Assembly (NCBI RefSeq): GCF_001945395.1
Contig: NZ_MSXV01000058.1
Location: 408,545 to 472,544 of the forward strand
DNA length: 64,000 bases
Source of the DNA: Pseudomonas sp. PA15(2017)
Lineage (GTDB): Bacteria > Pseudomonadota > Gammaproteobacteria > Pseudomonadales > Pseudomonadaceae
Reading direction: 5' to 3'
This document shows, piece after piece, positions 43,041 to 52,522 of this stretch. Below the pieces are notes generated by a model. The model was not told the DNA's origin. It saw nothing but the letters and a program-made list of their open reading frames with translations, and did no database searches. The position numbers and the translations under genes are program-made. Each line of letters starts with the position of its first letter. Position 1 is the first letter of the stretch.

Positions 43041-44410
43041 AGCCCTTCAGCCTGGCACTGCGAGTTGCTCTGAACGTAGTTATTGTTGGCGCTCTGCTGA
43101 TCACGCTGTTGATCGCCATGTGCTACTGGGTATTGCTACGAGAGGCTGATGCGCAAACGCGCGAAGAGCTCACCACTAAAGCGGCGCAGATCGTCAATGG
43201 CCTGAGCGAAGACCTGACGGTTCGCAAGTGGCGCTCCTGGCAGCATGAAATAACTGGCGCTGTCGCCGGCCACGAGGATCTATCCGTTCGGGTCACACAC
43301 GTCGAAACCGGCGAAACGCTGCTCAGCGTAGGCTTTTTGGGTGCTTCGCAGGCTCCGCTAACGGCTTCCCTAGATGACGGGGCTCTATACCCTTGGAAGC
43401 GTTCTGACGGCATTGAAATGCTGACGGTTCGTCGCAGCATCCAATTACCAGGACTACCGCCCATGGTACTGCAGATGACCCAAGATCTCAGCGCCAAACA
43501 GCGCCTGGTAAAGGCCTTTCTCCGTTCAGCGCTGGGAGCAGTGCCGGTAATATTGCTGCTGACTGGACTCGCCGGGTGGCTGGTGGCTCAGCAAGGCCTT
43601 CAGCCATTGCGGCGCTTTAGTGCCCTGGCTGCTAAGGTCTCGGCTCGTGACCTATCCCCTCGTATCCCGACCGATCGCCTGCCGCCTGAGCTGCAAGCAC
43701 TCGCGCAGAGCCTGAACCTGATGCTGCACCGTCTTGATACCGACGTACAGAAACTATCGGACTTCTCTGATGAAGCCGCTCACGAACTGCGTGCCCCACT
43801 GAATAATTTGATGGTGCGCGCGCAGGTAGCGCTCAGCCGTGAGCGCGCTGATGAAGAGTACAAGGATGCCCTAGCCTCGTCGGTAGAGGAACTCGAACGA
43901 CTGAGCCTCATCGTCAGCGACATGCTCTTTCTGGCTCAAGTCAGTCACGCGGACATGCAGTTGGCGTTTGAAGAAATATCGCTCAGAGATGAAGCGGATC
44001 GTGTTAGCAACTTCTTTTTGATGCTCGCCGAGGAGCGCGAAATCAACTTGCTCATCGAAGGCGTCGCTTCTGTGAAAGGTGATCGCCTGATGATTCAGCG
44101 AGCGATTTCGAACCTTCTGTCCAATGCTCTACGCCATGCAGCGCCGGGCTCGACGGTTCGCCTGTCCATTACGCCTGCGGCTCAGTACGGGGCTGCGTTA
44201 TCGATTTGCAATACAGGTGAAGACATCGAGGCCGAACACCTGCCCCATCTGTTTAAGCGCTTTTACCGGATCGGTAAACGAGCCAGCGGCAGCACCGGGC
44301 TGGGTCTGGCCATAGTGCGCTCGATCATGAGCCTACACGGGGGGCAAGCCTCGGTGACGAGTGCTGCTGGCAAAACCTGCTTCACCCTGACCTTTGCCTA
44401 CACGAGATAG
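43037..44410 (+). CDS. Heavy-metal-type sensor histidine kinase (copy 1)
   Basis: The 457-residue kinase has two membrane segments (about 8-32 and 163-185) around a periplasmic sensor of about 130 residues, a HAMP linker, a HisKA domain with His249 (DEAAHELRAPLNNL) and a HATPase domain with GSTGLGLAIVRSI. It resembles CzcS/CopS/IrlS kinases (heavy metal sensor family). It uses a GTG start overlapping the regulator stop. The periplasmic domain differs from copy 2 at 52519, so the ligand or threshold may differ. Confidence 0.87.
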   Translation: MKPFSLALRVALNVVIVGALLITLLIAMCYWVLLREADAQTREELTTKAAQIVNGLSEDLTVRKWRSWQHEITGAVAGHEDLSVRVTHVETGETLLSVGFLGASQAPLTASLDDGALYPWKRSDGIEMLTVRRSIQLPGLPPMVLQMTQDLSAKQRLVKAFLRSALGAVPVILLLTGLAGWLVAQQGLQPLRRFSALAAKVSARDLSPRIPTDRLPPELQALAQSLNLMLHRLDTDVQKLSDFSDEAAHELRAPLNNLMVRAQVALSRERADEEYKDALASSVEELERLSLIVSDMLFLAQVSHADMQLAFEEISLRDEADRVSNFFLMLAEEREINLLIEGVASVKGDRLMIQRAISNLLSNALRHAAPGSTVRLSITPAAQYGAALSICNTGEDIEAEHLPHLFKRFYRIGKRASGSTGLGLAIVRSIMSLHGGQASVTSAAGKTCFTLTFAYTR

Positions 44411-44437
44411 TCCTTTCGAACTACGGAATGTCAACTG

Positions 44438-45385
44438 ATGAATCACTCAAACGAGCACGATGAGCATGATCACGAGCATGGCGATAGCCATTCGCACAAT
44501 CACACAGATCACGACCATACGCCTGCTGTAACCGCTGATAACGCCAAGCGCATTCGCTTAGTTTTTATCATCACCACGCTATATGCCGTGATTCAAGCCG
44601 TCGGCGGCTGGCTATCCGGCTCTCTGGCGCTGATCGCCGACTCTGGCCATATGCTCTCCGACTCCGCCGCCCTGCTCCTGGCGCTGATCGCCTATCAGGT
44701 CGCAGCGCGTGCGCCAGACGGACGACGTACCTACGGTTTTCATCGTGTTCGTGTGCTCGCTGCACTGGCCAATGGCGTCACGCTACTGCTGCTGGTCGCG
44801 TGGATTGCCTGGGAAGCCATCGCACGCTTTCGCGAACCTGTCGAGGTGATGGCCTGGCCGATGCTGATCGTTGCCAGTATTGGCTTGCTGGTCAACATTG
44901 CAGGCGCACTGATCCTCAACAGTGGCAACAAGGGCGACAGCAACCTGCGCGGTGCGCTGCTGCATGTCATGGGCGATTTGCTCGGCTCGGTAGGCGCCAT
45001 TGCTGCCGCGATCGGCATCATGTTGACTGGCTGGACGCTGCTCGACCCTATTCTCTCGGTGGTCGTCGCTCTGCTGGTAGTGCGCTCGGCGTGGCGGCTG
45101 ATCGCCGAGTCGATCCAAGTGCTGTTGCAGGCCAGCCCGTCCGGCATCGACGCACAACAGGCCGAGCAGGCACTGACCGAACTACCTGGCGTGGCCGAAG
45201 TGGGCCACTTTCATGCCTGGACGCTGACCGATGATGCCAGTGTCGCGACGGTGCATGTGACCCCTGCAGCAGGTACCGACAGCCTCACCCTGCCAGCCAT
45301 CGTCGGTGATTACCTGCGCAAGCGTTATGGACTGAGCCACGTCACCGTGCAGGTCGATCCTCCTGGTAGCCTGCAGCAGCACTGA
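44438..45385 (+). CDS. czcD: Cation diffusion facilitator, CzcD-like
   Basis: CDF proteins exchange cytoplasmic Zn2+, Co2+ or Cd2+ for protons across the inner membrane. The 315-residue protein has a His-rich N-terminus (about 10 histidines in residues 2-28), six membrane helices with the transport-site pairs in IADSGHMLSD and LLHVMGDLLGS, and a ferredoxin-like C-terminal domain. It lies 27 bases after the kinase and is likely in the same transcript. It would hand metal to the periplasm, where CzcCBA exports it. Confidence 0.9.
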   Translation: MNHSNEHDEHDHEHGDSHSHNHTDHDHTPAVTADNAKRIRLVFIITTLYAVIQAVGGWLSGSLALIADSGHMLSDSAALLLALIAYQVAARAPDGRRTYGFHRVRVLAALANGVTLLLLVAWIAWEAIARFREPVEVMAWPMLIVASIGLLVNIAGALILNSGNKGDSNLRGALLHVMGDLLGSVGAIAAAIGIMLTGWTLLDPILSVVVALLVVRSAWRLIAESIQVLLQASPSGIDAQQAEQALTELPGVAEVGHFHAWTLTDDASVATVHVTPAAGTDSLTLPAIVGDYLRKRYGLSHVTVQVDPPGSLQQH

Positions 45386-45402
45386 ACCCCCGAGTCAGAG
45401 AC

Positions 45403-45430
45403 AACTACGCCCCTATACAGGGGCGTAGTT
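45403..45430. terminator. Bidirectional terminator between czcD and czcA
   Basis: AACTACGCCCC and GGGGCGTAGTT form a perfect 11-bp stem with a six-base loop, centred between the convergent czcD and czcA genes. A short T run follows in the plus direction (TTATTTG). It would serve both operons. Confidence 0.75.
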
Positions 45431-45447
45431 ATTTGTAGCTTGCCTAT

Positions 45448-48400
45448 CTAGGATTTAGCGAGTGTCGGCTCATCCTCATCCTCATCCTCATCCTCATGCC
45501 GGTGAATCCAGTGGTACAGCGCCGGCAGAACTAGCAACGTCAGGGCGGTTGAGGAAATGATCCCACCGATCACCACCGTGGCTAACGGGCGCTGTACTTC
45601 AGCGCCGGTGCCAGTTGCCAGAGCCATCGGCACGAAGCCCAAGGACGCCACTAGCGCAGTCATCAATACGGGCCGCAGACGGGTCAACGCCCCCTCGATA
45701 ATTGCCGTGTGCAGTGGCCTGCCTTCCTCACGCAGGTTATGGATGAAAGAAATCATCACCAGGCCGTTGAGTACCGCCACGCCTGACAGTGCGATAAAGC
45801 CAACGCTGGCGGAAATCGACAGCGGAATATCACGCAGCCACAACGACACTATGCCTCCGGTCAGCGCGAACGGAATACCGGTAAACACCACCAGACCATC
45901 CTTGAGATTGTTGAACATCATGAATAGCAGCGTAAATACCAGCAGCAAGGCCACCGGTACAACTATCTGCAAGCGCTTGGCCGCCGATTGCAATTGCTCG
46001 AACTGGCCGCCCCACGTCGTCCAGTAGCCAGTTGGAATCTGCACATCCTGCTGCAGGCGTCGGCTGGCCTCGGTCACGAAGGAACCCATGTCACGGCCAC
46101 GCACGTTGGCGCTCACCACCACCAGACGCTTGCCATTTTCCCGGCTCACCTGGTTCGGGCCGAGCACCATATCCAGGCTGGCGACCTCGGCCAGGTTGAT
46201 GAAGGCAATCTGATCAGCGCCACTACCAGGTCGCGGCGGTACCGGAATTAGCAGACGTGACAACTCTTCCACATCGGTGCGGACTTCGTCGGCCAATCGC
46301 ACAACGATATCGAAACGGCGATCGCCTTCGAACAACGTACCAGCCTGTTGGCCGCCAATGGTGACGGCCACCGCATCCTGTAAATCACCGACGTTCAGAC
46401 CATAGCGTGCAGCCTTATCGCGGTCGACGTTGATGGTCAGCATGGGCAGACCGCTGGTTTGCTCTACATTGACTTCAGAAGCGCCGCTGACCGACTCAAG
46501 TACTTCCGATATTTCGGCAGCGGTCTTGTTCAGCACGTCCATGTCATCGCCAAACACCTTCACCGCCACGTCGCTGCGCACCCCGGAGATCAGCTCGTTG
46601 AAGCGTAGCTGAATCGGTTGCGACAGCTCATAGTTGCTGCCAACCACCAACGCGCTCACCCGCTGAATATCGGAAATCAGCGCTTCGCGTGACTTGCCTG
46701 GATCTGGCCATTGCTCCTTGGGCTTGAGCATCACGTAGGCATCGGAAATGTTCGGCGGCATCGGATCGGCAGCGACCTCGGCAGTACCGGTGCGGGCGAA
46801 TACTCGTTCGATCTCCGGCATGTTCTCCATCAGGGTCTTTTCCAGACGCTGCTGCATTTCTACCGATTGGGTCAGGCTGGTGCCAGGCACCCGCAATGCC
46901 TGCAGGGCAAAATCACCCTCGCTAAGGCTGGGAATGAACTCACTGCCCATGCGACTGGCCAGTACACCGGAAAGCAGCACAATGATCAGCGCACCGCTGA
47001 ACACCGGTACACGGTTGCCCATCACCCAATTCAGCACCGGCTCGTAACCACGACGGGCCGAACGCATGACCAGGTTCTCTTCTTCCTTGACCTTGCCGGT
47101 GATGAACAGTGCGATGGCTGCCGGCACGAAGGTCACCGAGAGGATCATCGCGCCCAGCAGGGCGATCACTACAGTGAAAGCCATGGGGTGGAACATTTTC
47201 CCTTCCACGCCGGTGAGCGCAAAGATCGGCAGGTAGACCACCATGATAATCAGCTGACCGAAAATCAGTGGTCGGCGTGCTTCCTTGGAAGCCGCGAACA
47301 CCTCGCGGAATCGCTCTGCGCGGGTCAGCAGGCGCCCTTGCTGCTGCTGAGCGTGTGCCAGGCGGCGAATCGAGTTTTCGACAATCACCACGGCGCCGTC
47401 GACGATGATGCCGAAGTCCAGCGCCCCCAGGCTCATCAGGTTGGCGCTGACCTTGTTGCTGAACATGCCGGTAAAGGTGAACAGCATGGACAGCGGAATC
47501 ACCATGGCGGTAATCAGTGCCGCACGAACGTTGCCGAGGAACAGGAACAACACCACGATGACCAGAATCGCGCCTTCGATGAGGTTTTTCTTCACCGTGG
47601 CGATGGCCTTGTCGACCAGGTTGGTGCGGTCGTAAACCGGAATGGCAACCACGCCCTCGGGCAGCGAACGATTGACCTCGACGAGTTTGGCAGAAACAGC
47701 CTGGGCAACGCTGCGGCTGTTTTCACCGATCAGCATGAACACGGTGCCGAGCACCACCTCACGGCCGTTCTCTGTCGCCGCACCGGTGCGCAACTCGCGT
47801 CCGATCTGCACATCGGCCACATCGCGCACACGGATCGGCGTGCCATCGAAGTTGCTGACGATGATGTTGGCTATGTCCTGGGCATCAGCCACCTGGCCTG
47901 GTGCACGCACCACCAGCTGTTCGCCATTGCGCTCGATAAAGCCAGCGCCAGCGTTGGCGTTGTTGCGTTCCAAAGCGGTGATCAGGTCGCTCAGGGTCAG
48001 CTTGTAAGCGGCCATGCGCTTGAGATCCGGGGCGACCTGGAACTCCTTGGCAAAACCGCCGATGGTGTCGATCTCGGCGACACCAGGGACGTTACGCAGT
48101 TGTGGCTTGATGATCCAGTCCTGAATCACCCGCAGATCAGTGGGCGTGTACTCAGTGCCGTTCTCTTTCAAGGCGCCCGGCTCTGCCTCCACCGTCCACA
48201 GAAAGATTTCACCCAAACCAGTAGAAATCGGCCCCATGGCCGGTTGCACGTTGGCCGGCAATTGCCCTGCCACGCCCTGCAAACGTTCGTTGACCAGCTG
48301 GCGGGCGAAGTACAGGTCGGTGCCATCTTCAAAAATCACCGTGACCTGGGAGAAGCCCGAGCGAGACAGTGAGCGGGTCTGCTGCAGGTGAGGTAGACCC

Positions 48401-48621
48401 GCCATGGCCGTCTCGATGGGAAACGTAACTCGCTGTTCCGTTTCCAGTGGTGAGAAGCCCGCCGCAGCGGTATTGATCTGCACCTGTACGTTGGTGATGT
48501 CGGGTACGGCGTCGATCGGCAGCTTCTGAAAGCTGGCGACTCCAAGGCCGGCCATGCCCAGCACGAAAAGCAGCACGACAAAGCGCTGCTCGATAGCGAA
48601 TTGGATGATGCGCTCGAACAT
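45448..48621 (-). CDS. czcA: CzcA heavy-metal RND efflux pump
   Basis: CzcA is the proton-driven trimeric inner-membrane pump that exports divalent cations from the periplasm through CzcBC. The 1057-residue protein has the RND layout with 12 membrane helices and two large periplasmic loops. In TM4 the heavy-metal RND signature LDFGIIVDGAVVIVEN carries the Asp-Asp-Glu relay of the CzcA class. The C-terminus ends in an acidic tail (HRHEDEDEDEDEPTLAKS) encoded by a six-base repeat. It starts 12 bases after czcB. Zn/Co/Cd are the likely substrates by family. Confidence 0.93.
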   Translation of the reverse strand: MFERIIQFAIEQRFVVLLFVLGMAGLGVASFQKLPIDAVPDITNVQVQINTAAAGFSPLETEQRVTFPIETAMAGLPHLQQTRSLSRSGFSQVTVIFEDGTDLYFARQLVNERLQGVAGQLPANVQPAMGPISTGLGEIFLWTVEAEPGALKENGTEYTPTDLRVIQDWIIKPQLRNVPGVAEIDTIGGFAKEFQVAPDLKRMAAYKLTLSDLITALERNNANAGAGFIERNGEQLVVRAPGQVADAQDIANIIVSNFDGTPIRVRDVADVQIGRELRTGAATENGREVVLGTVFMLIGENSRSVAQAVSAKLVEVNRSLPEGVVAIPVYDRTNLVDKAIATVKKNLIEGAILVIVVLFLFLGNVRAALITAMVIPLSMLFTFTGMFSNKVSANLMSLGALDFGIIVDGAVVIVENSIRRLAHAQQQQGRLLTRAERFREVFAASKEARRPLIFGQLIIMVVYLPIFALTGVEGKMFHPMAFTVVIALLGAMILSVTFVPAAIALFITGKVKEEENLVMRSARRGYEPVLNWVMGNRVPVFSGALIIVLLSGVLASRMGSEFIPSLSEGDFALQALRVPGTSLTQSVEMQQRLEKTLMENMPEIERVFARTGTAEVAADPMPPNISDAYVMLKPKEQWPDPGKSREALISDIQRVSALVVGSNYELSQPIQLRFNELISGVRSDVAVKVFGDDMDVLNKTAAEISEVLESVSGASEVNVEQTSGLPMLTINVDRDKAARYGLNVGDLQDAVAVTIGGQQAGTLFEGDRRFDIVVRLADEVRTDVEELSRLLIPVPPRPGSGADQIAFINLAEVASLDMVLGPNQVSRENGKRLVVVSANVRGRDMGSFVTEASRRLQQDVQIPTGYWTTWGGQFEQLQSAAKRLQIVVPVALLLVFTLLFMMFNNLKDGLVVFTGIPFALTGGIVSLWLRDIPLSISASVGFIALSGVAVLNGLVMISFIHNLREEGRPLHTAIIEGALTRLRPVLMTALVASLGFVPMALATGTGAEVQRPLATVVIGGIISSTALTLLVLPALYHWIHRHEDEDEDEDEPTLAKS
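45471..45497 (-). repeat. Hexanucleotide tandem repeat in the czcA 3' end
   Basis: Four copies of CATCCT plus CAT stand in tandem, encoding the Glu-Asp tail of CzcA. Since the unit is six bases, slippage would lengthen or shorten the acidic tail in frame and would not switch the gene off. Confidence 0.8.
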
Positions 48622-48633
48622 GAGATCTACTCG

Positions 48634-50154
48634 TCAGTGGGCGTGGTCGGCAGAACCTTTGCCAAGCTCGGATTTGAGGGTGAAGCTGCCCTGCGCCGCG
48701 ACCGCTATGCCGGCACTCAGCCCCTCTGTAACCTCAACATAACCGCCGCTAGAAGCACCGAGCGTGACCGGTTGCGCAACAAAACCGTGGTCGACACGCA
48801 CGAACACCTGCGGCTTTTCCTCGATGCTATGCACGGCGCTGGCCGGCACGCTGACCTTGGCCTCAGTGGATGAGGTGACCACTTCGATGGTCACCGGCAA
48901 CCCAGGCCGCCATGAGCCGTCAGGGTTGGCCAGCACGGCGCGGGCATTGGCCGTCCGCGTCTGCTCACCGAGCAGGCTGCCGATATAGGAAACGCTACCT
49001 TCGACCTCGGTCTCCAGCTCGGCAGATGCCACCTTGACCTTCTTGCCAATCTGGATGACGCGTAGATCCTTGGGCGCCACGCTAAAGGTGGCCCAGACCT
49101 GATTCAGGTCGGCCACCGTGAAGGCATTGCTGGTTTCACCGACCACCTCACCCAGCACGAAATGCTTCTCCACCACGGTGCCATCGAAAGGTGCGCGCAA
49201 TTCATAGCGATTACCTTGCGCCATGGCAGCCTGACCGCCTAGGGCGTTCATTTTTTGCCTGGCGTTGCTCAACGCGATATCGGCTTTTTGAAAGGCCTGT
49301 TGCGCCTGCAGGTAGTCCTGCTCAGCGGAGATGCCATCCTTCCACAACTGCCGCTCGCGCTCGAAGGTGGTCTTGGCCAGCGTGCTACGGCGTTGCGCAG
49401 CGGCCAGTTCGCTGCGCTGCTCGGAGATTTCCTGGCTGGCGATGACGGCCAGTGTCTGGCCCTTTTTCACGGTATCCCCCAGGTTGACCGGAACGCTCTC
49501 CACCACCCCAGAGATGCGCGGCACCACATGAGCCGTACGGTCCTCGTCGAAACGGATTTCGCCTGGCAGGCGCACGCTCGAATCGATGACACGCGCCTGC
49601 GCCTGTGCCAATTCGATGCCAGCAATGCGAATTTGCTCTTCGTTGAGTTCAAGTAAGCCTTCGACTTTAGCGTAGGGAAAAACTATGCGTTGGCCGCCTT
49701 TGCGCACGATCACCTGGCCTTCGAAAAAGTGCGGCTCGGCAATTCCATGCGGGCTGACAAAGGCGTTTCCCTTGGGCGCGAACGCCAGGCTGATCGATTC
49801 TCCAGAGGGACGTTTCACCTCCAGGCTGATAGAAACATCAGCTGAAGGCGTAAGGCTTTCTCCGTCCTCCTTCAGGTAGAGCGAAATGGGCTTGTAGCCG
49901 TCCTGGCTTTCCGGCGCCACCAACTCTAGACTCAGTGAGCCCTGACTGTGCAACTCGCCGCCGTTGGGCCCACGCTCGATACTTTCTTCGTGCCCGTGGC
50001 TATGCTCGTCACCATGAGCATGGCCTCCTTTGGCGTGCGCAGTGGATGGCCCATGACCATGTTCGTCACCCTTTTCGTTGATGTACCAGACGCCTCCGCC
50101 AACAAGGCAAACCCCAATAGCGAGGCTGATCGCCACAGCTAATTTCTTGCTCAT
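48634..50154 (-). CDS. czcB: CzcB membrane-fusion (periplasmic adaptor) protein
   Basis: CzcB links the CzcA pump to the CzcC channel and can carry metal. The 506-residue protein has an N-terminal membrane anchor (LAVAISLAIGVCLVGGGVWY), a His-rich segment (about nine histidines in residues 32-55), barrel-sandwich and alpha-hairpin domains around 210-330, and a C-terminal membrane-proximal domain. The His-rich stretch fits metal capture from the periplasm. Gene order is czcC-czcB-czcA. The start is ATG 50154. Confidence 0.91.
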   Translation of the reverse strand: MSKKLAVAISLAIGVCLVGGGVWYINEKGDEHGHGPSTAHAKGGHAHGDEHSHGHEESIERGPNGGELHSQGSLSLELVAPESQDGYKPISLYLKEDGESLTPSADVSISLEVKRPSGESISLAFAPKGNAFVSPHGIAEPHFFEGQVIVRKGGQRIVFPYAKVEGLLELNEEQIRIAGIELAQAQARVIDSSVRLPGEIRFDEDRTAHVVPRISGVVESVPVNLGDTVKKGQTLAVIASQEISEQRSELAAAQRRSTLAKTTFERERQLWKDGISAEQDYLQAQQAFQKADIALSNARQKMNALGGQAAMAQGNRYELRAPFDGTVVEKHFVLGEVVGETSNAFTVADLNQVWATFSVAPKDLRVIQIGKKVKVASAELETEVEGSVSYIGSLLGEQTRTANARAVLANPDGSWRPGLPVTIEVVTSSTEAKVSVPASAVHSIEEKPQVFVRVDHGFVAQPVTLGASSGGYVEVTEGLSAGIAVAAQGSFTLKSELGKGSADHAH

Positions 50155-50232
50155 GAATACTCCCGGATAAGTCGATCAGAGCCCGGTCGATTACGGGCTA
50201 AGGTTTGGCAAACAGAATCGAGCGGCGGCCCG

Positions 50233-51486
50233 CTACTTGATGGCGGAGAGGTCGCCCAGAATGCGCTCCAGTTGCACCCAAGAAGCGGTTGCCTCGGTCA
50301 GCGCCTGGATATACTTGGCACGGGACTGAATCAGAGTGCGCTGGGCATCCAGTACGTCGAGAAAAGCGAACTTGCCCAGCTCGAAGCCGCGGGCGGTCTT
50401 ATCGACTGCGTTCTGCGCGTACGGGAGGATGGTCGATTCGAAAGCCTCTATTTCAGCCTTGGCCATCAGCCACTGCTCGGCAGCGGCCTGGATCTCGTTA
50501 CGCAGGCGCAGCTCGGTAGCATTGCGCAGGTCACGGCTCTGGTCAGCACGGCGCGCCGCCGCCAGGATGTTGCCCTGGTTACGGTTGAACAACGGCAGTG
50601 GCATGGACAGCCCCACCACATTCACCCGCTCCCGGTCAGCGGCGCTGTATTGGCTGCCCAGGCTGACGTTCAGATTCGGAATGCGCTGGGCCTTTTCCAG
50701 TTCGAACGAGGCCTCCTGCTGCTCGATACTCGACTTGGCCGAGCGCAGCTCCGCACTGCGGCTCAGCGCCATCAACAAGCTTGGCGTCGATGGCACGACT
50801 GGTAATTGGGTCGCGTCCCCCTCGGGCTGGAGACGCGCGTTTCCGTCTTCACCCAGCACCAGTTGCAGGGTGGCGTTGGCCAAATTTTGATCCTTTCGCG
50901 CGCGACTGGCTTCTAGTTCCAGTTCAGCCAGTTGCACCTGAGCACGGGTCAGCTCGATGGGCGACACCTTGCCAGCTTTTACACGCCCCTCGGCGATGGT
51001 CAGAGCACGCTGCGCAATCTCACGGGATTGATTGGCCAGTTCTACCCGCATCCCCGCTTGCAATGAGCCATAGAACGCCTGAATCACCTCGGCGCGCAGC
51101 GCATTGCGATACTGCTCGACACCGAGGGCGGCGATATCCATACCCCACTCGGCCACTTCAACCCGTGCACCGCGCTGGCCGCCCAATTCCAGCGGCTGGG
51201 TCAGTTGCACGGTAGTGGTACGAGTATCGCTGCGGGTGTCCTCGACCTCCCAGGACAGTTCCGGGTTGGGGATCAAGCCAGCCTGGCGCCGCTCGGCCTG
51301 GCTGATATCCACCTGCCAGTTGGCGGCCGCCATTTCCGGGTTATTGGCCTGCGCCTGCTGTAGTGCCTGATTCAAAGTCAACGACGCGCCTGCCGCATAG
51401 CTATGCCCACCCAACAGGTATCCGGCAATAGCGATTGCCGGCACCAAGCCGCGCGAAAGCGTGAAAATTCCGAAATTAAAAGACAA
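50233..51486 (-). CDS. czcC: CzcC outer-membrane efflux protein
   Basis: CzcC is a TolC-like outer-membrane channel of the tripartite pump. The 417-residue protein shows the OEP pattern LNQALQQAQANNPEMAAANW and the long helical repeats with LELGGQRGARVEVAEW. I find no ATG at the right place. The likely start is TTG at 51486, giving a signal-like N-terminus (LSRGLVPAIAIAGYLLGGHS). An alternative GTG lies about 15 codons inside. It is the first gene of czcCBA, divergent from czcR. Confidence 0.88.
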   Translation of the reverse strand: MSFNFGIFTLSRGLVPAIAIAGYLLGGHSYAAGASLTLNQALQQAQANNPEMAAANWQVDISQAERRQAGLIPNPELSWEVEDTRSDTRTTTVQLTQPLELGGQRGARVEVAEWGMDIAALGVEQYRNALRAEVIQAFYGSLQAGMRVELANQSREIAQRALTIAEGRVKAGKVSPIELTRAQVQLAELELEASRARKDQNLANATLQLVLGEDGNARLQPEGDATQLPVVPSTPSLLMALSRSAELRSAKSSIEQQEASFELEKAQRIPNLNVSLGSQYSAADRERVNVVGLSMPLPLFNRNQGNILAAARRADQSRDLRNATELRLRNEIQAAAEQWLMAKAEIEAFESTILPYAQNAVDKTARGFELGKFAFLDVLDAQRTLIQSRAKYIQALTEATASWVQLERILGDLSAIK

Positions 51487-51847
51487 GTAAAAGCCCTCAA
51501 TCAGCTCATTAGCCGCTGTAGCCGTGAGCCAACTCGTTATTTGAATAACAGTGATTGGGCTAAATCTAATAATTGCGGCCTATCACCAAGGTGACCGCGA
51601 CATTACAAATATGTAAGACAGCACCAGAACAAAACAGCTTGTATTACCATCCGACAGCCAGCCCTATCGATGTTTGCAGCTAGAGAGCCCGCACACATCG
51701 CGTGGCTTTATTGCTCATACGACATAGAACACCGCGACTACCTTTTGCAGGTGGAATTCATTCCACTAATCCCCGCTTAGCCTCGGGTGCTTTCTTTGCT
51801 TGCAATAAAACAACAATCAGACTATTTGCACTACTAGGTGAAAGACC
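51487..51847. promoter_or_regulatory. Divergent czcC / czcR promoter region with a palindromic box
   Basis: These 361 bases hold no gene. TTACA-AATA-TGTAA at 51603-51616 is a perfect palindrome about 117 bases from the czcC start. Its 12-base core ACAAATATGTAA is repeated exactly at 53927-53938 upstream of the DUF2790 gene. I propose it as the binding site of CzcR (or its paralogue). The AT-rich TTGCAATAAAACAAC stretch near 51800 may be part of the czcR promoter. Confidence 0.5.
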
Positions 51848-52522
51848 ATGCGAATCCTGATTATTGAGGACGAACCTAAAACTGCCGAATATCTTCAGCA
51901 AGGACTTACCGAAAGCGGATATATCGCTGACCGCGCCGCATCAGGAGTGGATGGGTTACATCTTGTAAAACAGCATATCTACGACCTGGTGATTCTCGAC
52001 GTCAACCTGCCCGAAATGGACGGGTGGAGCGTTCTGGAAAATATTCGTCTGGTCAGTAGCACCCGAGTCATGATGCTGACGGCACGCGGTCGCCTGGCAG
52101 ACAAGATCAAGGGGCTTGATCTGGGGGCTGACGATTACCTGGTAAAACCCTTCGAGTTCCCTGAGTTGCTGGCACGCATCCGCTCGCTGCTCAGGCGCAC
52201 CGAGCAGGCAATGACGCCCGAGGTGCTGAGTGTTGCCGACCTTGAGCTCGATCCTGGGCGGCACCGCGCCTTCCGCAAAGCGCAGCGTATCGACCTGACG
52301 ACCAAGGAATTCGCTCTGCTGCATCTGCTGATGCGCCGCAGCGGCGAGGTACTATCACGCACGCAAATCATCTCTCTGGTCTGGGATATGAATTTCGACT
52401 GCGACACCAACGTGGTGGAAGTATCGATACGTCGCCTGCGCGCGAAAATCGACGATCCTTTTGACAGCAAACTGATTCATACCCTGCGCGGTGTTGGCTA
52501 TGTACTGGAGGAGCGCGCGTGA
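51848..52522 (+). CDS. czcR: CzcR response regulator (copy 2)
   Basis: This 224-residue OmpR-family regulator has Asp51 in VILDVNLPEMDGW and a winged-helix domain ending LRGVGYVLEERA. It lies divergent to czcCBA, the arrangement of czcRS in P. aeruginosa, so it is the better candidate for the true CzcR. It shares long identical blocks with copy 1 (FDCDTNVVEV, FALLHLLMRR). In P. aeruginosa CzcR activates czcCBA and represses oprD; an OprD-family gene lies 4 kb downstream here. Confidence 0.88.
   Translation: MRILIIEDEPKTAEYLQQGLTESGYIADRAASGVDGLHLVKQHIYDLVILDVNLPEMDGWSVLENIRLVSSTRVMMLTARGRLADKIKGLDLGADDYLVKPFEFPELLARIRSLLRRTEQAMTPEVLSVADLELDPGRHRAFRKAQRIDLTTKEFALLHLLMRRSGEVLSRTQIISLVWDMNFDCDTNVVEVSIRRLRAKIDDPFDSKLIHTLRGVGYVLEERA

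Noticed and set aside
45471..45497. Short tandem repeat considered as a CRISPR-like array
   Set aside because: Uninterrupted six-base units without spacers, coding for the CzcA tail.
46711..48372. Plus-strand open frame (553 codons) opposite czcA
   Set aside because: Antisense shadow of the RND pump, His/Gln-rich without domains.
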